NCBI GenBank assembly: GCA_027485235.1
Contig: JAIXRJ010000011.1
Location: 1 to 64,000 of the forward strand
Source: Comamonadaceae bacterium
GTDB taxonomy: Bacteria; Pseudomonadota; Gammaproteobacteria; Burkholderiales; Burkholderiaceae_C
DNA length: 64,000 bases
Reading direction: 5' to 3'
Below are positions 1-15,000 of the stretch, one piece after another. Numbering within the stretch: the stretch's first letter is position 1; each line of letters begins with the position of its first letter. Made by a program: the position numbers and the translations under genes. The notes below the pieces were generated by a model. The model had not been told where the DNA came from, ran no database searches, and worked only from the letters and a program-made list of their open reading frames with translations.

Positions 1-3000
1 AAGGTCGCTGCGGTCAAGCCCGTGCCCGCCAACAACTCCACTGCGCTGCCCTTGACCAAGGTGGCGACCATGGTGCCGGTCGATGTCGCCTTGGCTTTGG
101 CCGTGGTCGAGGTCATCGATCCCAAACTGGCATGGCGTCCAGCCGCCGCATCGATGCTGCCGGTCACGGTGCCCGTGGTCAGGCTCATGTCGGTGCCCGC
201 TCTGAACAAAGCCGTGTCTGAGGTGTAATTGTTCACCGTCAAGGCACCCGCCACCGCTTGCGCGTCCAGCAGCGTCTTGGCCGTCGCCTTGGTGATCACC
301 AGGGCTCCGGCCGTGGTGTCCACATCGATCTTGCCCGTGGTGCTGGTCAAAGTGCCCGCCGTCAAGCCCGTGCCAGCCGTGATGTCCAGCACCGTGCCAT
401 TGAGCGTGGTGACGGTCATGCTGCCTGCGGCATCGGCGGTGATCGTGCCTGCACTGGCTGTCAGGTTTCCCAAGTTGGCCGTGCCTTGGCTGTTGACCAC
501 CACATGGCCCGTGGTGGTGCCCGTGCCCAGCGTCATGTCGGTGGTCGCCCGCAGATTGGCTGCGGCCGCGGTGAAGCTGCCCAGGGTCACGCTGCCCGAT
601 TGCACATCCAAATCGGTTTTGGCAGAAGAGGAGGCCAATCTGAGTACCCCACTGACCGAATCGACGTCGATGTTCGCCCCCGTGCTGGTCAGGTTGGTGG
701 CGGTCAGACCGGTGCCTGCCGAAAGATCCACCCAGCCCGTGGCTTTGGCCGAGCCCAAATCGATGGTGGTGCCTGCGTCCACCTTGATCGCACCCGCACT
801 GACCGTGAGGCTGCTGGTGTTCACATCACCATCCCGGCTTTTGAGGGTCATGCCGGTGGTCGCCGTCAGGGTTTGGGCTTTGATGCTGCCAGCAAGGGTG
901 TTGACCGTGAGCGAGCCGGTGCTGCTGGATGCGGAGGAAATCTGCACCCCTTGACCGGCCGTGATCGCCATGTTGTTGCGGGCTGAGCCCGACAACAGTT
1001 TGATGCCTTGCCCCGCTTGCAGCGTGAGGGAGGCGTTGCCACTGGAGATGTTGAGCAAATTCATGGCTTGGCCCGCTTTGAGGTCGATGGCGCCCAAACC
1101 GGAAGTCACCGTCATGGCCAAGTCACCGGCGGCATCCATGGTCATGGTGCCCGCGGCTGTCGAAGCCGTTGTGCTGCGAATATGGCCTTGTGGCCCATAG
1201 GCTTTGACGTTCACATTGCGCGTGGCGCTCATCGACGTGGCACTGACAGCGCCCGCATTCGCGGTGATCGACAAATCCAGACCCGCATTGATGATGTTGC
1301 CTTTGACCGACGTGCCCGCTGTGGCTTGCACGTTGCTGTTGGAGCTGATGTTGGTCAGGTCAATGGCCACGTCGGCGTCCAAGATGGCCGAGCCCGAGCC
1401 GGCGCCCACTTTGGTCCCGGTGATGCTGCCATTGCTGCTGACGTTGACGATGCCACCGCCCGTGATGTTGGTGCCCGTCATGTTGCCGTCGGAAAAGGCA
1501 AACACATTGCCCTTGCCCGAGATGTTGATCAGAGTGGTCAAGCTGTTGTTCCAGACGTTCAAATACGCGTCCAGCCCGGAGTTGATGGTGCCCACCGTCA
1601 TGGGGCTGTTTTCTGCCGCCTCCAGGTACACCGAGTAACCCGCCAGCGTGCTGGCGCTCACCCCCCCCTCGCCAACCTTGATCACCAGGGGGTTGCTCAA
1701 TGCGCCAATGGCACCGCCCGTGGCGGACAGACTCAAGGTCTCGGCCTCAATGGAACGCACCGTGCGGTCGCCCACATCGGGGTAGTTGATGACGGGTCGC
1801 GCATCGATGATCGCGCCCGTGGCCGTCAAGGTGGCGCTGGTCGGCGTGTAGATGTCCGCAGCCCGCATGTTGCCAATTTCATGGATCCAGATGCCCTGCT
1901 GAGCGCGTGCCGTCAGCGTGCCCGTGCTGTCGTCGCGCAAGGTGATTTGCACCGGCTTGGCGGCCGAGCCAATGGCCCCCTGCGCGGCTTCCAAAATCGC
2001 TTTTTGGCCCTGAATGACCGACACACCCGCATCGGCCATGCTCAAAATCGAGTCGGTCACTTTGATGCGGATCTCTCCGGTGCCAATGACCTTTTCCAAG
2101 TTGGCCGTGCCGCCCGACGGGTAAGCATCGGTGGTGTCCGCACCCAAGTACACAAAGCCGTTGGAAGTCACGTTCAAGCGGTTGGAAAGCACGTTGAAAG
2201 TGTCTTTCTTGACCACCGTCAACGTCCAAGTGTCCCGGTTGAGCGACATGTCGTCTGTCTCGGCCGACATGATGACCAGCTTTTCATCGTCGGTCAGATC
2301 GTCCGGTTTGCCTTGCGCCCGCCGGGTGGCCTTGATCAGGGGAATGCTCACCGCGCCATCGTCCTTGCCGATCTTGCCACCCGGGCGCAGCACCACGCGG
2401 TTGCCCACCACATTGGGCTCTTCGATGCGGGTTTGTGTGCTGGTCGAGCTCTTGGAGAAGATCGACTTGGGCAGCGGATTTTTCAGCTCGGCATCGGACC
2501 AAGTGGCCAAGGCGCCCACTTCAGGCTTGCCCGGATTGGCGGCGTTCACTGCAACAATGATCCTTTCATTGTTGGTCTGGTAAACCGTGTTGCCAAACTG
2601 CTCGTGCAAGGCCAAGACCTCGGCGGTGCGGTCATTTTCAATTTTGGTCAATTGTGCCGGACTGAGCCCTGCGGCCAGCAATTGCTGCCGGTCTTCGGCC
2701 GGCATGGTGTATTTGTAACCGGACGTGATGGTGTCGGCCGCATAACTGGTCACGTTACCACTGCCATCGGTCACCACCTCGCGCACATCGCGCAGCGCCC
2801 AATAGCGGCGGTACTGCGTGCGCGTCAGGTTCAGCGTGGCTTGTCGGCTGGTCTCTGCCGATGCACCTTGCAAGGCCGACGAGCTCCACAAAGCCAGCAG
2901 TTCAGCTTCGGTGCGCTCGTCACGGGTTTCGTTGCGGTTGTTGTCGATCAGGTCGCCGCCGGCTTCCAAATACACATCGCCGCCCGAAATCACCTGGTTC

Positions 3001-6000
3001 ACCCACAGGTTACCCGTGGCTTGTTTGATCCCGATGCCACTGCGTGCTTTGGCGGTCAAGCCCCCAAAAGTGGAGTCTTGCGTCTGGATGTTCAGGGTCG
3101 ACTTGACACTGCCGTCCGCGTTGAACTCGCCAATGCCACCCGTGGGCGCCGCCAGGTAAATCTTCTTGCCCGTCACATGCACTGCGCCCGGGTTCAAACC
3201 CAGGATGTCGCCCGCCCCATCCAGCCAAACCTCACCCGTGGTGGACACTTGGTTGATGCGCAAAGGCCCGCTGTTGGAGTGGAAGGCAATCGCACCGCTG
3301 TCGGACACCGCGGTGAACGAGCCGTTGCCGGTGATCAGGTTGATGGGCGCGGCCTGGATGCCAATGCCCGTCTTGGCCCGGAAGTTCAGCCCAATGCCCT
3401 CCACCACCGCGCCACCCGACAGCTGCGAAATGCTGCCGTTGCTCGAAGTCAACGACACATTGCCGCTGGCGTTCGAGATGTTGCCGCCCAAGCGGATGTC
3501 GCCCACGCTGCTCACCGTCAAAGCACCCGTGTCGTAACCCACCAGTTCCACGTTGACGGCATGGTCCGCTTTGACCCGCTGGGTGTACAGATACTTGAAA
3601 CCTGTCTCGGCCCGGCGCTGGATGTAATAGGTCTTCTTGATGCACAAGAAGCCGCACTTGCGCCATGAGCGGTAATAGGTTTCGGTCTCGGCATCGTTGA
3701 CCGTTTTTTGCACCTGCATCGAAAAATTGCCATTGCCAATGGGTCGGTTCGTGCTGACAAAAATGTCCTGCGGCATGGCATTGGACGTTTTCACCACGGT
3801 GGTGATGCTGTTCCAATTGGTGCTGCCGCCGGGAATGAAGCCCAACCAGGACGAATTTTGGTAGTAATACGAGGACTCGGCCATGGTCTCGTAACCAGCG
3901 GACCACGAGTAGGTGCTGTTGGACAAAGGGTTGTAGTTGAAACGCGCCTTCACGCTGCCTGAGGGGCTGCCCAGCGAATTGTTGGCCACCGAGATCACGC
4001 GCGCACCGGGTGCACGGCCGTCGGTCACGGTGCCTTTGAAGACGCCGTTGGCATCTTTCTCATACGTGGTCACCTCGTACGAGGTGACCACGCCCGATCC
4101 GTTGTAGATCGGCTTGCTCAAGTCGGTGATGCGCACCACGCCCTTGTCGCCACCGGTGTCCAGGCCCAGCAGGTCGATGCCGTAGCTGGTCTGGTTGTCG
4201 ATGTTCATGCGGGCATAGCCGTCCAGCGCACGGATCACACCGCCGCCGGTGTTGATGACCGAGCCCACCAACTCCACCAGGCCACCGGTCACATTGGTCG
4301 GAGCCACTTTCAGGCGGTTGGTTTCGGCGTCAAAGTAAATCAGGGGTTGCACGCGCCTGGTGGCCATGTCGTTGATGGCGTTGGTGCGCTGAGTGGCATT
4401 GATGGTGCCATTGGCAAACTGTTTGTTGATCTCGGCTTCACTGTCCGTGGGCAAAGGCCCCGAGACCTGGACCATGGACGACACGCCCCGCGACAAATAA
4501 GAGCCCCGGTTGTTGCGCCACTCGGTCTGCCAGCTCGAAATCCGGCTGCCCACCGAAGCGTTGGTCAGCGTCGCGTTGTAGTCGGCTTGGCCCGACTGGA
4601 TGGTGCCGTTGATGTTGAGGTAACGCGCCCCCATGAAAATACCGCCGCTGGCATAAATGCCCCCCGCGCCGCTGACGAAGCAGCCGCCGTTGTAGTTCAC
4701 ATTGAGGTTCACGGGCCGGGCATAACCACAAGCCGTGACGCCCAGATTGCCCTGAATGCGCTGCTGGTCATCGCTGTAATGCACCGCATACAAGGACTCG
4801 GGCGAGCCGCCCACCGACTGGCTGATGCTGGGCGAAGACAGCATGAAGTTCTTGCCCGCCGTGACCGTGATCTCTCTGCCGTCCAGGCGCGGTGTGTAGC
4901 CCGAGGTCTCGGACACCACCGAAATGCTGCCGGCCGTGTTGTTCAGGTTGATGGTGCCCAGCTTGTTGTACAGCGTGCCGTTCACCCGCACCTCGGGGGC
5001 GCGCATCTCGTCCGTGTACAGGTTGGCCGATGTGCCGTCCGGGGCGTACATCATCAGGGCATCGTTTTCACCCCGTGTGGAGGGACCCAGGGGCACAAAG
5101 GTATTTTTCACCGTGAGTGTGGGCAATTGCTGGCTGGCACCGCCACCGCGGGTGTCGATGCTGTCCACCGTCAAGCTGGTGGTCTTGCTGCTGGTGTTCA
5201 GCGCCCCAATGTCGGCATTCTTGGTGATGTAGGTGTCGTTGTATTTGACAAAGCCACCATCTGCATCCACGGTCATGTTGAAGACGCGCAGGTTCAAGGG
5301 GCTGCGGTTTTCCACCAAAATTTCTGAATCGGCCCGTGCCATCAGATTGGCGTTGCCGGTCACGTTCTTGCCATACAGCTCAATGTTGCCGCTGCCGGCA
5401 CGCATGTTCTTGATGTTCAGGAAGTTGGCATCCACGTCCGACAAAGCCACGTAATAGGTCTTGCCACCATCGGTGTAAGACTCGGCCAAACCTTCACGGA
5501 TCAGGGTCGCAAAGTAAAAACTCAGCTCGGCTTCCACAAAGGCCCGGATCTCGGGCACATCGCCATAGCGTGCCAGCTGATCGTACAAGCGCTCCACATA
5601 AGCGCCCGCGCTGGCCCCCAAGTCTTCTTTGGTGATGGTGTAACGCACGTCACCGGTGTTTTCCAAAATCGTGCCGTTGGCGCCGACGATCAAGCGCTGC
5701 TTGTTGCCAAAGCCCGCCTCAAATTGGCCATTCAAAACAGCCGTGCTGCTCATGTTTTTGTCTGACTTGCCGTACTCGCTGCTCAGGCCCATCAACTCGC
5801 CCAGGTCGCGCGTCCAGTCGCTGACCTTGCCTTTGCCCTCCACCACATAAGAGCCCTCGATGCCGCCCAACTTGATGGTGGCTCCCGAGCGCACCGCGTT
5901 CGCGTTCACCGTCAGGGTGTTGTTCAAATTCACCGTGGCCTCGGCCTTGGGGTTGATCGAGACCGGGATCGCCGAGTGGTTGAACAAATCCACCCGAGCC

Positions 6001-9000
6001 GTCACAAAGTGTTTGTTGCGGTTGAAGTCTTTGTCTTGGCCAACCAACAGGCTGATCGCTTCGGCACTGCGGATCTCGGTGCCCGTGCCAATGGTCACGC
6101 GGTTGTTGACATCGGCGGTCGCATACGCATTGCCCTGCGCAGCAGCGGCCAAGCCATAGGTCTTGGAGACCGAATTGGCCTCCAGGTCGATGTAGGACAA
6201 AGCGTTGATGTACGTTTCGCCATAGCTGTTCACCGTGGTGTTGTTGCCCACCGTGGCGTCGGCATTGGCGGTGGTCTCGATCTTGGTTTCCACCAGGGCG
6301 ATCGGGATGGCACCGCCCACGTCCATTTGGCCCCGCGAAGAGCCGTGGATTTCGTTGTAAGCCCGCACCTCCAGCAAACCCTCCAGCGTCAAGTTGACGC
6401 TGTTGCCCAGACTGGCCACCGCGTTGCCGTTCATCCCGGTGTAGATGCTGGCGCCGGCGCCGCTGATCACGCCGCCGCCGCCGCCCTCGGCGTTTTCGGC
6501 TTGCAAGTCGGTGCGCGCCAGGTCGTTGGTGGCCAGCACCCGCAGGCCGTCGGCCACCAGTCGGGTGTTGTCCAGCACACGGGCCGTGGCCGAGCCATCG
6601 AGGGTGGCCTGGGTGACCGCACCCGATGCCCCCACGGCCGCAGCCGTGGCCGAGGTGCTCTGCAGGTTGTAGCGCACCTGGCGTGTGGCGTTCACATTGG
6701 CGAAGTTGCCCACCGTCAAGGTGTTGCCGCTGCCCGAGCCCAAATCGGCCGTGACCACCTGGTCGTGGTCAATGAACGATTCGGCGCCTGCGCCTGCGAC
6801 CACGCCGCCCGAGCCTGCGATGGCCTCGCTGTAGATGCTTTCGTTGCCGGTGGCCGTGATCTGCAAGGCCCCGCCCACCAAACCCTTGAATTGGCTGGCT
6901 TGAGCGGTCACGGTGGTGCTGCTCGTGGCACTGGAGGTGGCCACGCCAATGCCGACAAAACCTGCACCGATGCCGGTCGAAAAAGCCCTGGTGTCCATCG
7001 AGTCGATGGCACTGATGTTCACATCGCCCGTGGTGGTCAACAGCGTTTGGCCGGCCAGAGTCACCTTGGCCGAGCCCCTGTTTTCCGAGGTGGCATCCAC
7101 ACCCGTGGCCCCCACCAACATGCCGCCGGCACCGGCTGTGGCATGGCTGCGCACAGCCGAGTCGCCCGCGCCCAGCACGGCCGAGATGTTGACCGACCGG
7201 CCCGTCAGCGTGAGGCTCCCCAAGCTGTTGACGGCCACCTCGGAGCTGACCGATGAATGGGCCAGCGACACACCGACGGCCACACCCGAGGCCACCGAGA
7301 TCCCCAGGGCCTCGGTGTTGGCATAGGGGTTGCTGCTGGCAGCCACTGTCAGGCCCCCCTGCCCGGCGTTCAAGCTGGCCCCGCTGAGCAGCGCCACCTT
7401 GACGCTGCTGTTGTCCGCGGCATCCGCCTCGGCGCCGCTGCCCGAGACCACGCCAGCCGAGCCGCCCTTGGCATAGGCGTTGGTGGTGGCGTCGCGCTGC
7501 GCGCTGATGTTCACCCCCTGGCCGGTGATGCTGCCGCCCACTTGGGTGAGCACGCTGCCCGATTGCTCAGACTTGGCAATCACCACGCCCACACTGACCG
7601 CGCCCACCGAGGCGCCGTACGATTCGCTGCGCATCGAGGTGTCGTCCAATGCGCTCACATTGACCGCGCCCCCGGCACTCACGGTGCCCGTGAGCGAAGC
7701 CGAGTTGGCGGTCTCGTTTTTGGCCAAGGACACCGCAGCGCCCAAACCCACAATGCCCCCCGCGCCCGCGATGGCGCGGCTTTGGATAGAGGTGGTGCCC
7801 CCGTGCAACTCGCGCGTGCCGGCATCGATGCTCACGCCGCCCGTGGTGGTCAAACTGCCCGCACTGATGCTGGCGCTGTTGGCGCCGCCCAGCGTGGTCA
7901 AGGCCACACCTGCGCTCATGCCCAAACCGCCAATGGCCAAAGAGCCTGCGTTGTTCAAGACCTCGGTCTTGTCCAAACTGCTCACACTCACCGAGCCGGC
8001 CCTCACCGTGCTGGCGCTCAAAGTGGCCGAGGTCGAATGCGCCCCCGATGCACCAGCGTAGGCGGCTTGGGTGTCGTAACTCGCATTCGAATTGAGGCTG
8101 TTCTTGTCCGCATCGCTGAGCGCAGAGCCCGTGCCCTGCACCTTGCTGGATTCAGTGGCATCAGACACCCGGCTCATGGTGCCGTTGTTGGAGTTGACTT
8201 CGCTGTTGGCATCGCCATTGGGCGCAGCGCCAAAAATCAAAACCCCCACCGCGCCGCTGATGCCGGCCAAACCGCCACCACCGGCCGTGGCCGTGACCAT
8301 GTCGATGTCGGCTTCGCGCAATGCTGAGACCGACACCAAGCCTTCGGACTTGAGGCTGCTGCCTGCAGCGCCTGCGATCACCCGGCTTTTACCGATCAGC
8401 ACGTTGGCTGCTGTGCCCACCCCGCCCAGCTTGCCGGCACCGGCCGCACCGGCGTTGTGGCTGATGTCCACCGACTCGGTCGCCGCTACCGTGAGGCTGT
8501 TCACGCCATAGTGGTCGGCATCTTGCAAGCGCGAGTCCACCGAAGATGTCCCGCTGATGTTGGCCTCGGTCAGCCCTTCAAGCACCGTGACCGTAGCCCC
8601 GATGGCCGCGCCACCGTAAACCCCCACACCGGCCGTAGCCGACACCGCCAGCTCTTGTGTGATGTTGTTGGCCAGCACCTTCACATCGCCGTCGGCGCGG
8701 ATCGCGCTGTTGGTCACCAAGGCCTTGACGGTGGAACCCGACACATTGACCGAGAAGCTCATGCCCACGCCGCCCACGCCACCAGCGCCAATCGAGCCGG
8801 CAATCAGGTTGCTGCGGTTGGCGCCCTCGGCCAAGACCGACACATCGGTGGCGTTGACACTTGAATTGAGCACCCGGGCCTGTGTGTTGCCCTGCATCAA
8901 TGCCACGTTGCCGCTGCCGGCCACGCCCGCCACGCCGCCGATGGCGGCGCCTGCTGAAATTTGCGCCACCGTGGCACTCGACGCGGCTTTGACCGTGGCG

Positions 9001-12000
9001 TTGCCTTGGGCATTCACCGTGGCGCTGTCGATCACCTCGGCCGTGGTGCTGCGCTTGACCAATTCCGAGCCCACGGCGCCCGAAACACCGGTAGCAACAC
9101 CTCCGGCCACCGTGGCCGCGGTGCTGGCGATCAACGCGTGGTCTGCCGCCAAGACGCGTGCTTCTTGCGCAGCATCTGCGCCCGATAAGGAGTTGATCTG
9201 CGCGCTGTCCACATAGGCGCGGGTCGAGCCGTCGATGCTGTCCACGTTGACCGAGCCACCAATGCCCACCGTGCCGCCACCGACCACGGTGGTCAGGGCC
9301 GCAATTTGCTCCACGGACGTGGCTTGCACCGTCACGCCGCGCTTCATGCTGGTGCCGCGCGATGCACGCGACAAGGCGGTGTCGGTCACCTCGGTGATGT
9401 TCATCAAATTGGGGGACGAACTCAAACTGTCGTTGTACACCCAGACCCCATCGCCCGTGCCCGCACCACTGACACGGGTGCCCGCGCCGTCCACACCGGC
9501 GGTGGTGCTGCTGGTGATCATGTTGACCAAGACGCCGCCTGCCGCGCCCACGCCCGCGAGGCCCAAACCGATGGCACCGGCCAAAGACTTGATGCGGTCA
9601 TTGCTGTCGGCCACCACGGCCACACTGTCTGTGGCTTCAATGACGGCGCTGGAATTGACCAAAGAAGAGGTGCTGCTGCCGATTTGGCTGATCGCCACCG
9701 AGCCTTGCACACCCACCGTGCCCGACGCGCTCATGCCGACGGCAACGGTGTCGATGACCGCACCGCTGTCGGACTGCACGCGCACATCGCCCGTGGCGAT
9801 TTTGCCCGACGCGGTGCCTTGCACCAGGGCATTGACCCCGGTGTTGATTTTGTTGACCGCCAAAGCCGCGCCCACAGCCACCGTGCCACCGCCTGCAAAA
9901 TTGCCCGCCAAGGATCTCACCGCCGCATCGTCTTCGGCCGACACCTCGAGCGAGCCCGAGCCCCCCACCAAGGTGCTGCCCACCCATTTGGCGGCAATGC
10001 TGTCTTGCAGGATGTTGGTGGTGTTGGAGCCGGTCACGGCAAAGGTGCCGCCACCGCCAGCGGCCACACCCAGAGCGTCCAAGGTAGAGTTGGAGTGGGC
10101 CTTCACCTGCACCGCACCCGAAACCTGCAAGCTGCTGTTGGTGATGTCGGCACTGACCAGTTTGGTGGCCGATTCGTTGCCCGCCGTACGACCCAAAAAG
10201 TTGAGCGCCAAGGCCGCGCCCACAGCGGCCGTGCCGCCACCCGAGACGGTGCCGGCAAAAGAATCGATGTCCGAGCCGTCGTGGGCCCAGACCTGGAAAG
10301 ACGAAGACCCCGTGGTCTGCGTGACGTTGTTGGCGATGGCCCTGACCGTGGAGGTCAAGCTGTTGGTGGTGTTGGAGCCGTTCACAGCCGCCGTGCCAGC
10401 GCCACTGCCGGCGGCCGCCACCGATTGGATGTTGCTGTCCATGTTGGTGAGCACCCTCACCTGGCCGGTGGTCTTGAGGCTGCTGCTGCCCAGTTTGGCC
10501 GTCACGGTGCCGGCAATGTCGTTGACCGACACCGCGCCGCCCACCGCATTGGCGCCGCCGCCATTCACGACACCGGCCAAGGAAGAAATGCTGGACAGCT
10601 GATCCGCCTGCACGATCAGGCTGTTGGCCGCAACGTTTTGCGTCAAGCTGGCGATTTCGGCCGTCACATCGCCTGCGATCAGGTTGCGCGTGACGCTGCC
10701 GTTGATGGCATTGCTGCCACTGCCGCCGCCCGCAGCGGCGATCGATTTGATCTCGCCGGTCAGGTCAGCGTCCACCACCACGCTGGTGGCGCTGTTCATG
10801 CGGCTGTTGTTGATTTTGGCCGTGACTTTGAAGTCATCGCTGCCCTCGCCCATCAGGTTGATGGCCACGGCGCCCCCGATGACATTGGAGCCCCCGCCGG
10901 CGATGGCGCCGGCCAAGGATTCGATCTTGCCCGAGTTGGAGGCGTGCACCGTCAGGCTCGATGCCGAGCCATTGAAGGTCACGTCGTCCACCAAGGCTTC
11001 GGTGCTGCCATTGAGCCAGTTGGTGCTGGACGAGCCACCAGCGCTGTTTTGTACGCTGGCAGAGATCGTGGCCGACAAGGTTTGGATCGCCGATCCCGCA
11101 TCGGCCAACACAAAAACGTTCTGCGTCGGGTTGAGCACGGAGCCCGTGATTTTCGCCGAACGGCTGGACTCGATGGTGTTGAAGCCAAAAGCCAGCGCCA
11201 CCGAAGAGCCCTTGGAAGCGGCCACACCGCCCGCCAAGGAAGAGATCTTGGCGCTGCTCGCGCCTTCGCCGTTGCCCGCCTGCACCTTGATGTCTTGCGC
11301 CGTGACGGTCGATCCGCTGATGCGGGCATCGGTCACGTCGCCGATTTCGTTCCAGGTGGCGGTGCCGGTGAAGGCAAAAGTGCCATCGCTGAAGGCGCCT
11401 GAAGCCGCCACCGATTGGTTGTTGCTGCGGTTGCTGGCCATCACATTGACATCGCCATTGCCCGTGTTGATCGTGGCGTTGGTGATGCTGGCCGTGTTGC
11501 CCGAATGGCGGTTGGCCAAGGTGCCACCATTTTGGACCACCGTTTGGCCGTCAACCGTGTAGGTGGAGTCGGCCACGGTGAAGGTTTTGGTGCCGGTTTG
11601 TGTGTAAGACACAGCACCGCCTGCGGCGCTGCCCTGGCCACTGCCCACAGCCACCGACACGTTGCCGGCCAAGCTGAAAATATGGCCCTCAGTGTCCGAC
11701 TCCATGTTCAGCGAAGCCGCCGTGACCGAGCCGCCCGACACGGTGGCCGAGGTGCGCTGGCCGATCAGGTTGACCGAGGCCGAACCCATGCCCGAAAACT
11801 TGCCCCGCGTGGCCCCCGCGCCAGCGGCCACGCCCACGATGTTGGCACGGCTGTGCCCAAACACATAGACATTGCCTGCGGCGGTGATGCTGCCATTCAG
11901 ATCCGCTTTGTAGGTGGTCTGAATGCGGTTTTGTGCGTACGACAAACCCACGCTGGCGGCGCCTTTGCCCGCCGATACGCTCAAGGTACCGGCCACGCCG

Positions 12001-15000
12001 ATCACACTCTCGCCCGCGCCCACGGTGGATTTCAAATCGCTGCTGTAATCGTTGCTGCTTGAAGACATCTCGAAGTCGGTCACTTCAGATGCTGCGACCG
12101 GCCCCATCAAAGTGTCCAGCCAAGCGGTGCTGGGCGCGCCACCGGCTTGGACCTTCACATCGCCCGATGCATGGACCACCGCCCCAGATTTGATCTCGGC
12201 CGTCAAGGTGTTGTTCAGGTCGTTGATGACAAAGGCCCCCATCAACTGGCCTTTGGAGTCAGGGTTGGTTTGCACGCCGGCCACGGCGCCTGCGCCAACC
12301 ACTTTCTGGCTCGACAAGGCCATGACCGGCAGGTCCTTGACCTGCGTCATGCTGCCCCCGCTGACACTGGCGCTGGTGCTGCCTTCCAGATCAATCACAG
12401 AGACGGCTGCGCCCACACCGGCCGCGCCTTTGCCGTTTGAAAACGACAAAGCACCCCCCCCGGCCGACACACGGCTGCGGTCATAGGCGATCACATTGGG
12501 ATCGAGCGCCAAGGCGTTGGCCACTTTCCCGGTCACGGTGGACGAATCGATGCTGGCTGCCGTGTCGTCGGTCACATGGGTGATCGAGATCGAACCCACG
12601 ATGGACAAATCGCTGGTGGTGGTGGCGGACATGTTGGCCGAAATGCCCGTGGCCACGGCCGTGCGTTCACCGCCTTTGAGCGCCACCACCATCAACGCGC
12701 CCGTTTCGTCGGCCACATTGCTCAGGGTGCTGTTTTGAATGCGCGCCGTGGTGTCGTCGTCCGACGACTGGATCGCCACGGCCCCTGCGATCGAGGTCGA
12801 GCCCTTGGTCGAAGGGTTGCTGGCCATGGTCAAGGCGGCGCCCCCTGCCACGCTCACCTGTGTCAGGTCTTGCATGGCGCGCACTGCGACCCGCGTGGCG
12901 TCCGTGCCCACGCCTTGCAACACGGCCCCGTCGATCAAAGCGGTGGTGTCGATGTTGCTGAAATTGGTGATGATGGCCCCGGCCCCCGCCACCGAAGATT
13001 TGGGGGGTTTTTTCGCACCAGCGCCTGAACCTTGTGAGTCCGAGGCTGCGCCTTGTGACTGCAAGTCTCCGGTCACTGCCTCCAGGGGTGCGGTGGACCC
13101 ACTGTCGGCTTTGCTTTGGGAGCTGCTGGAGCCCGAATCGGCTTTGTCGGCCAAGCCCGATGAGGGTTGGCTGGGCCCTCCGGCCATGGCGGCGGCGATA
13201 CCGATGGCACCGATTTCGCCTTTGCTCGTGGCCAGCACCGCCAAATGCGGTGTTTTCACAAAACCTGCTGCGCCCTCGGCTGTGTTGCTCCCCCCGGCAT
13301 CTGCATCGTTGTCGCCAATGTAGGCCTTGGTGTTGGCCGTGATTTCATTGAAGGCCAAGCCCACACCCACACCCGATTCACTGCTTTTGGTGACGGCACC
13401 GCTGATGCCGTAACTCCACAGGGCCAATTCAGCGTTCACCGAGACCGAGGTGGCGGCGTTGATTTGCGCTTCTCGGCTGATCGAGGCCAAGCCCGTCTGG
13501 CTCAATTTGTTGTACGAAGCCATGAGGTTGGCCGACACACCCTCGCCCGCCCCGGCGGTCGGGGCCATGGTCAAAATCCAGTCGTCGTTTTTGGCCAGCA
13601 CCGCCAAGGTCTTGGTGTTGAGCACGGCCTGGTCGGCAATGCCTGCGACGGCGGTGTTTTGCCGGTCCACCATCGAAAACGTGCCGCCCACAGAGGTTCC
13701 GCCAGCACCACTCTCTGACGGATTGGTACCGGCCATGTGAATGGACTGCACCTTGTTTTGCGCCAGAACGGACACGTTTGAGGTCATCTCTTGGGTGATC
13801 ACCACCTCTTCGACGGTGTAGGCCGTGGGGTTGCCGTTGTCATTGAGCACCACCCGCGTTTCGCTCACGTAATCGCCCACCACACCCAGGTCTTTGTCCA
13901 AGCGGTAGGGGCTGGCGCCGATCAACATCGGCTCGATGTCGGAATCGAAATACACCTCTTTCGATTCGAACGCCCACGGCGTGTTGTCGGTGGCGGTGGT
14001 GCTGATCTGCGCACCTTTGCCCACCCAAGCCACGGTCTTGTTCCGGATGAATTGCAGACTGACCGCGCCCGAGGCGGCCAAATTGGCGGCCGAAGACTTG
14101 GCACCCACCTGCGTGTTGAAGCCCTCAAAAAACGGGTCCACACTGCCCACAATGTTGCCGTACACCGTGAAAGGGTCATTCCATTCCAGCGGCAAACCCG
14201 CGGTGTAGAACTGGGGCATGTCCAGGTTGGCGTTCACGGCCACATGCAGGCCTGTCAAACTGGCGTTGGCACCCACCTCGGCGCGGGTGTCGAACTTGTG
14301 CATGCCGTAATGAAAGGCCGCGCTCAAAGACGTTTTGGACGCGTCTGCGCCCTCGGTCTCGGAGGTGGTTTCGGCCATCGACACACCTTGCACCCCACCG
14401 GCCAAAGTGCGCGCATCGATCACGGCATTGCCCGTGGCCACCAAGGACGCATTGGCACCCACACCTGCAAAAGTGGTGTGCTCGGTTTCTGTCCACGCCA
14501 AGGCGCCTGCCATGCGCAGCTTGGGTTTGCTGGCCGTGTTCGATTTGCCCGTGGCCTCTTCTTGTTCGCTGGCCAATTTATCGGCCATGCTCATGAAGCT
14601 CTCAAACAACATGGCCTTGCCTTCGTCTTCCGACAACTCCAGCGTCTCAGGCGGCTCGTAGCCTTCCGGAGGATCGTCACTTGAATTGCTGGACTTGGCC
14701 GAAATGCTGCTTTTGGAGACGAAGTTCATCGCCGTGATGCGCGCGTCATTGCCCACCGTGGCCTGCCCGTTCATCACCACACGGGTGTCGGTCTTGTGCA
14801 GAGACAAGGCCCCCACCACACCGGCCGTGCCACCGCCGTAAATGGTGACTTCCGCGCCCACATCGTAAGAGCCGGTGTGGTAGGCCTGCAAAGTCATGTC
14901 GTTGTCACTGCTCAAGAGGGCACCGCTGTTGACCTTGACCGCTGTCGACACATCGGACCGTGCGCCCGCAAAAATGACCGAGGCCACATTGGCCTTGCCC

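Noticed and set aside
1008-11402. Long plus-strand open frames (up to ~890 codons) opposite the giant exoprotein
   Set aside because: They are rich in H, R, G and A in the way expected of the complement of a GC-rich repeat gene, lack start signals, and the minus frame is open throughout with a recognisable TPS domain.
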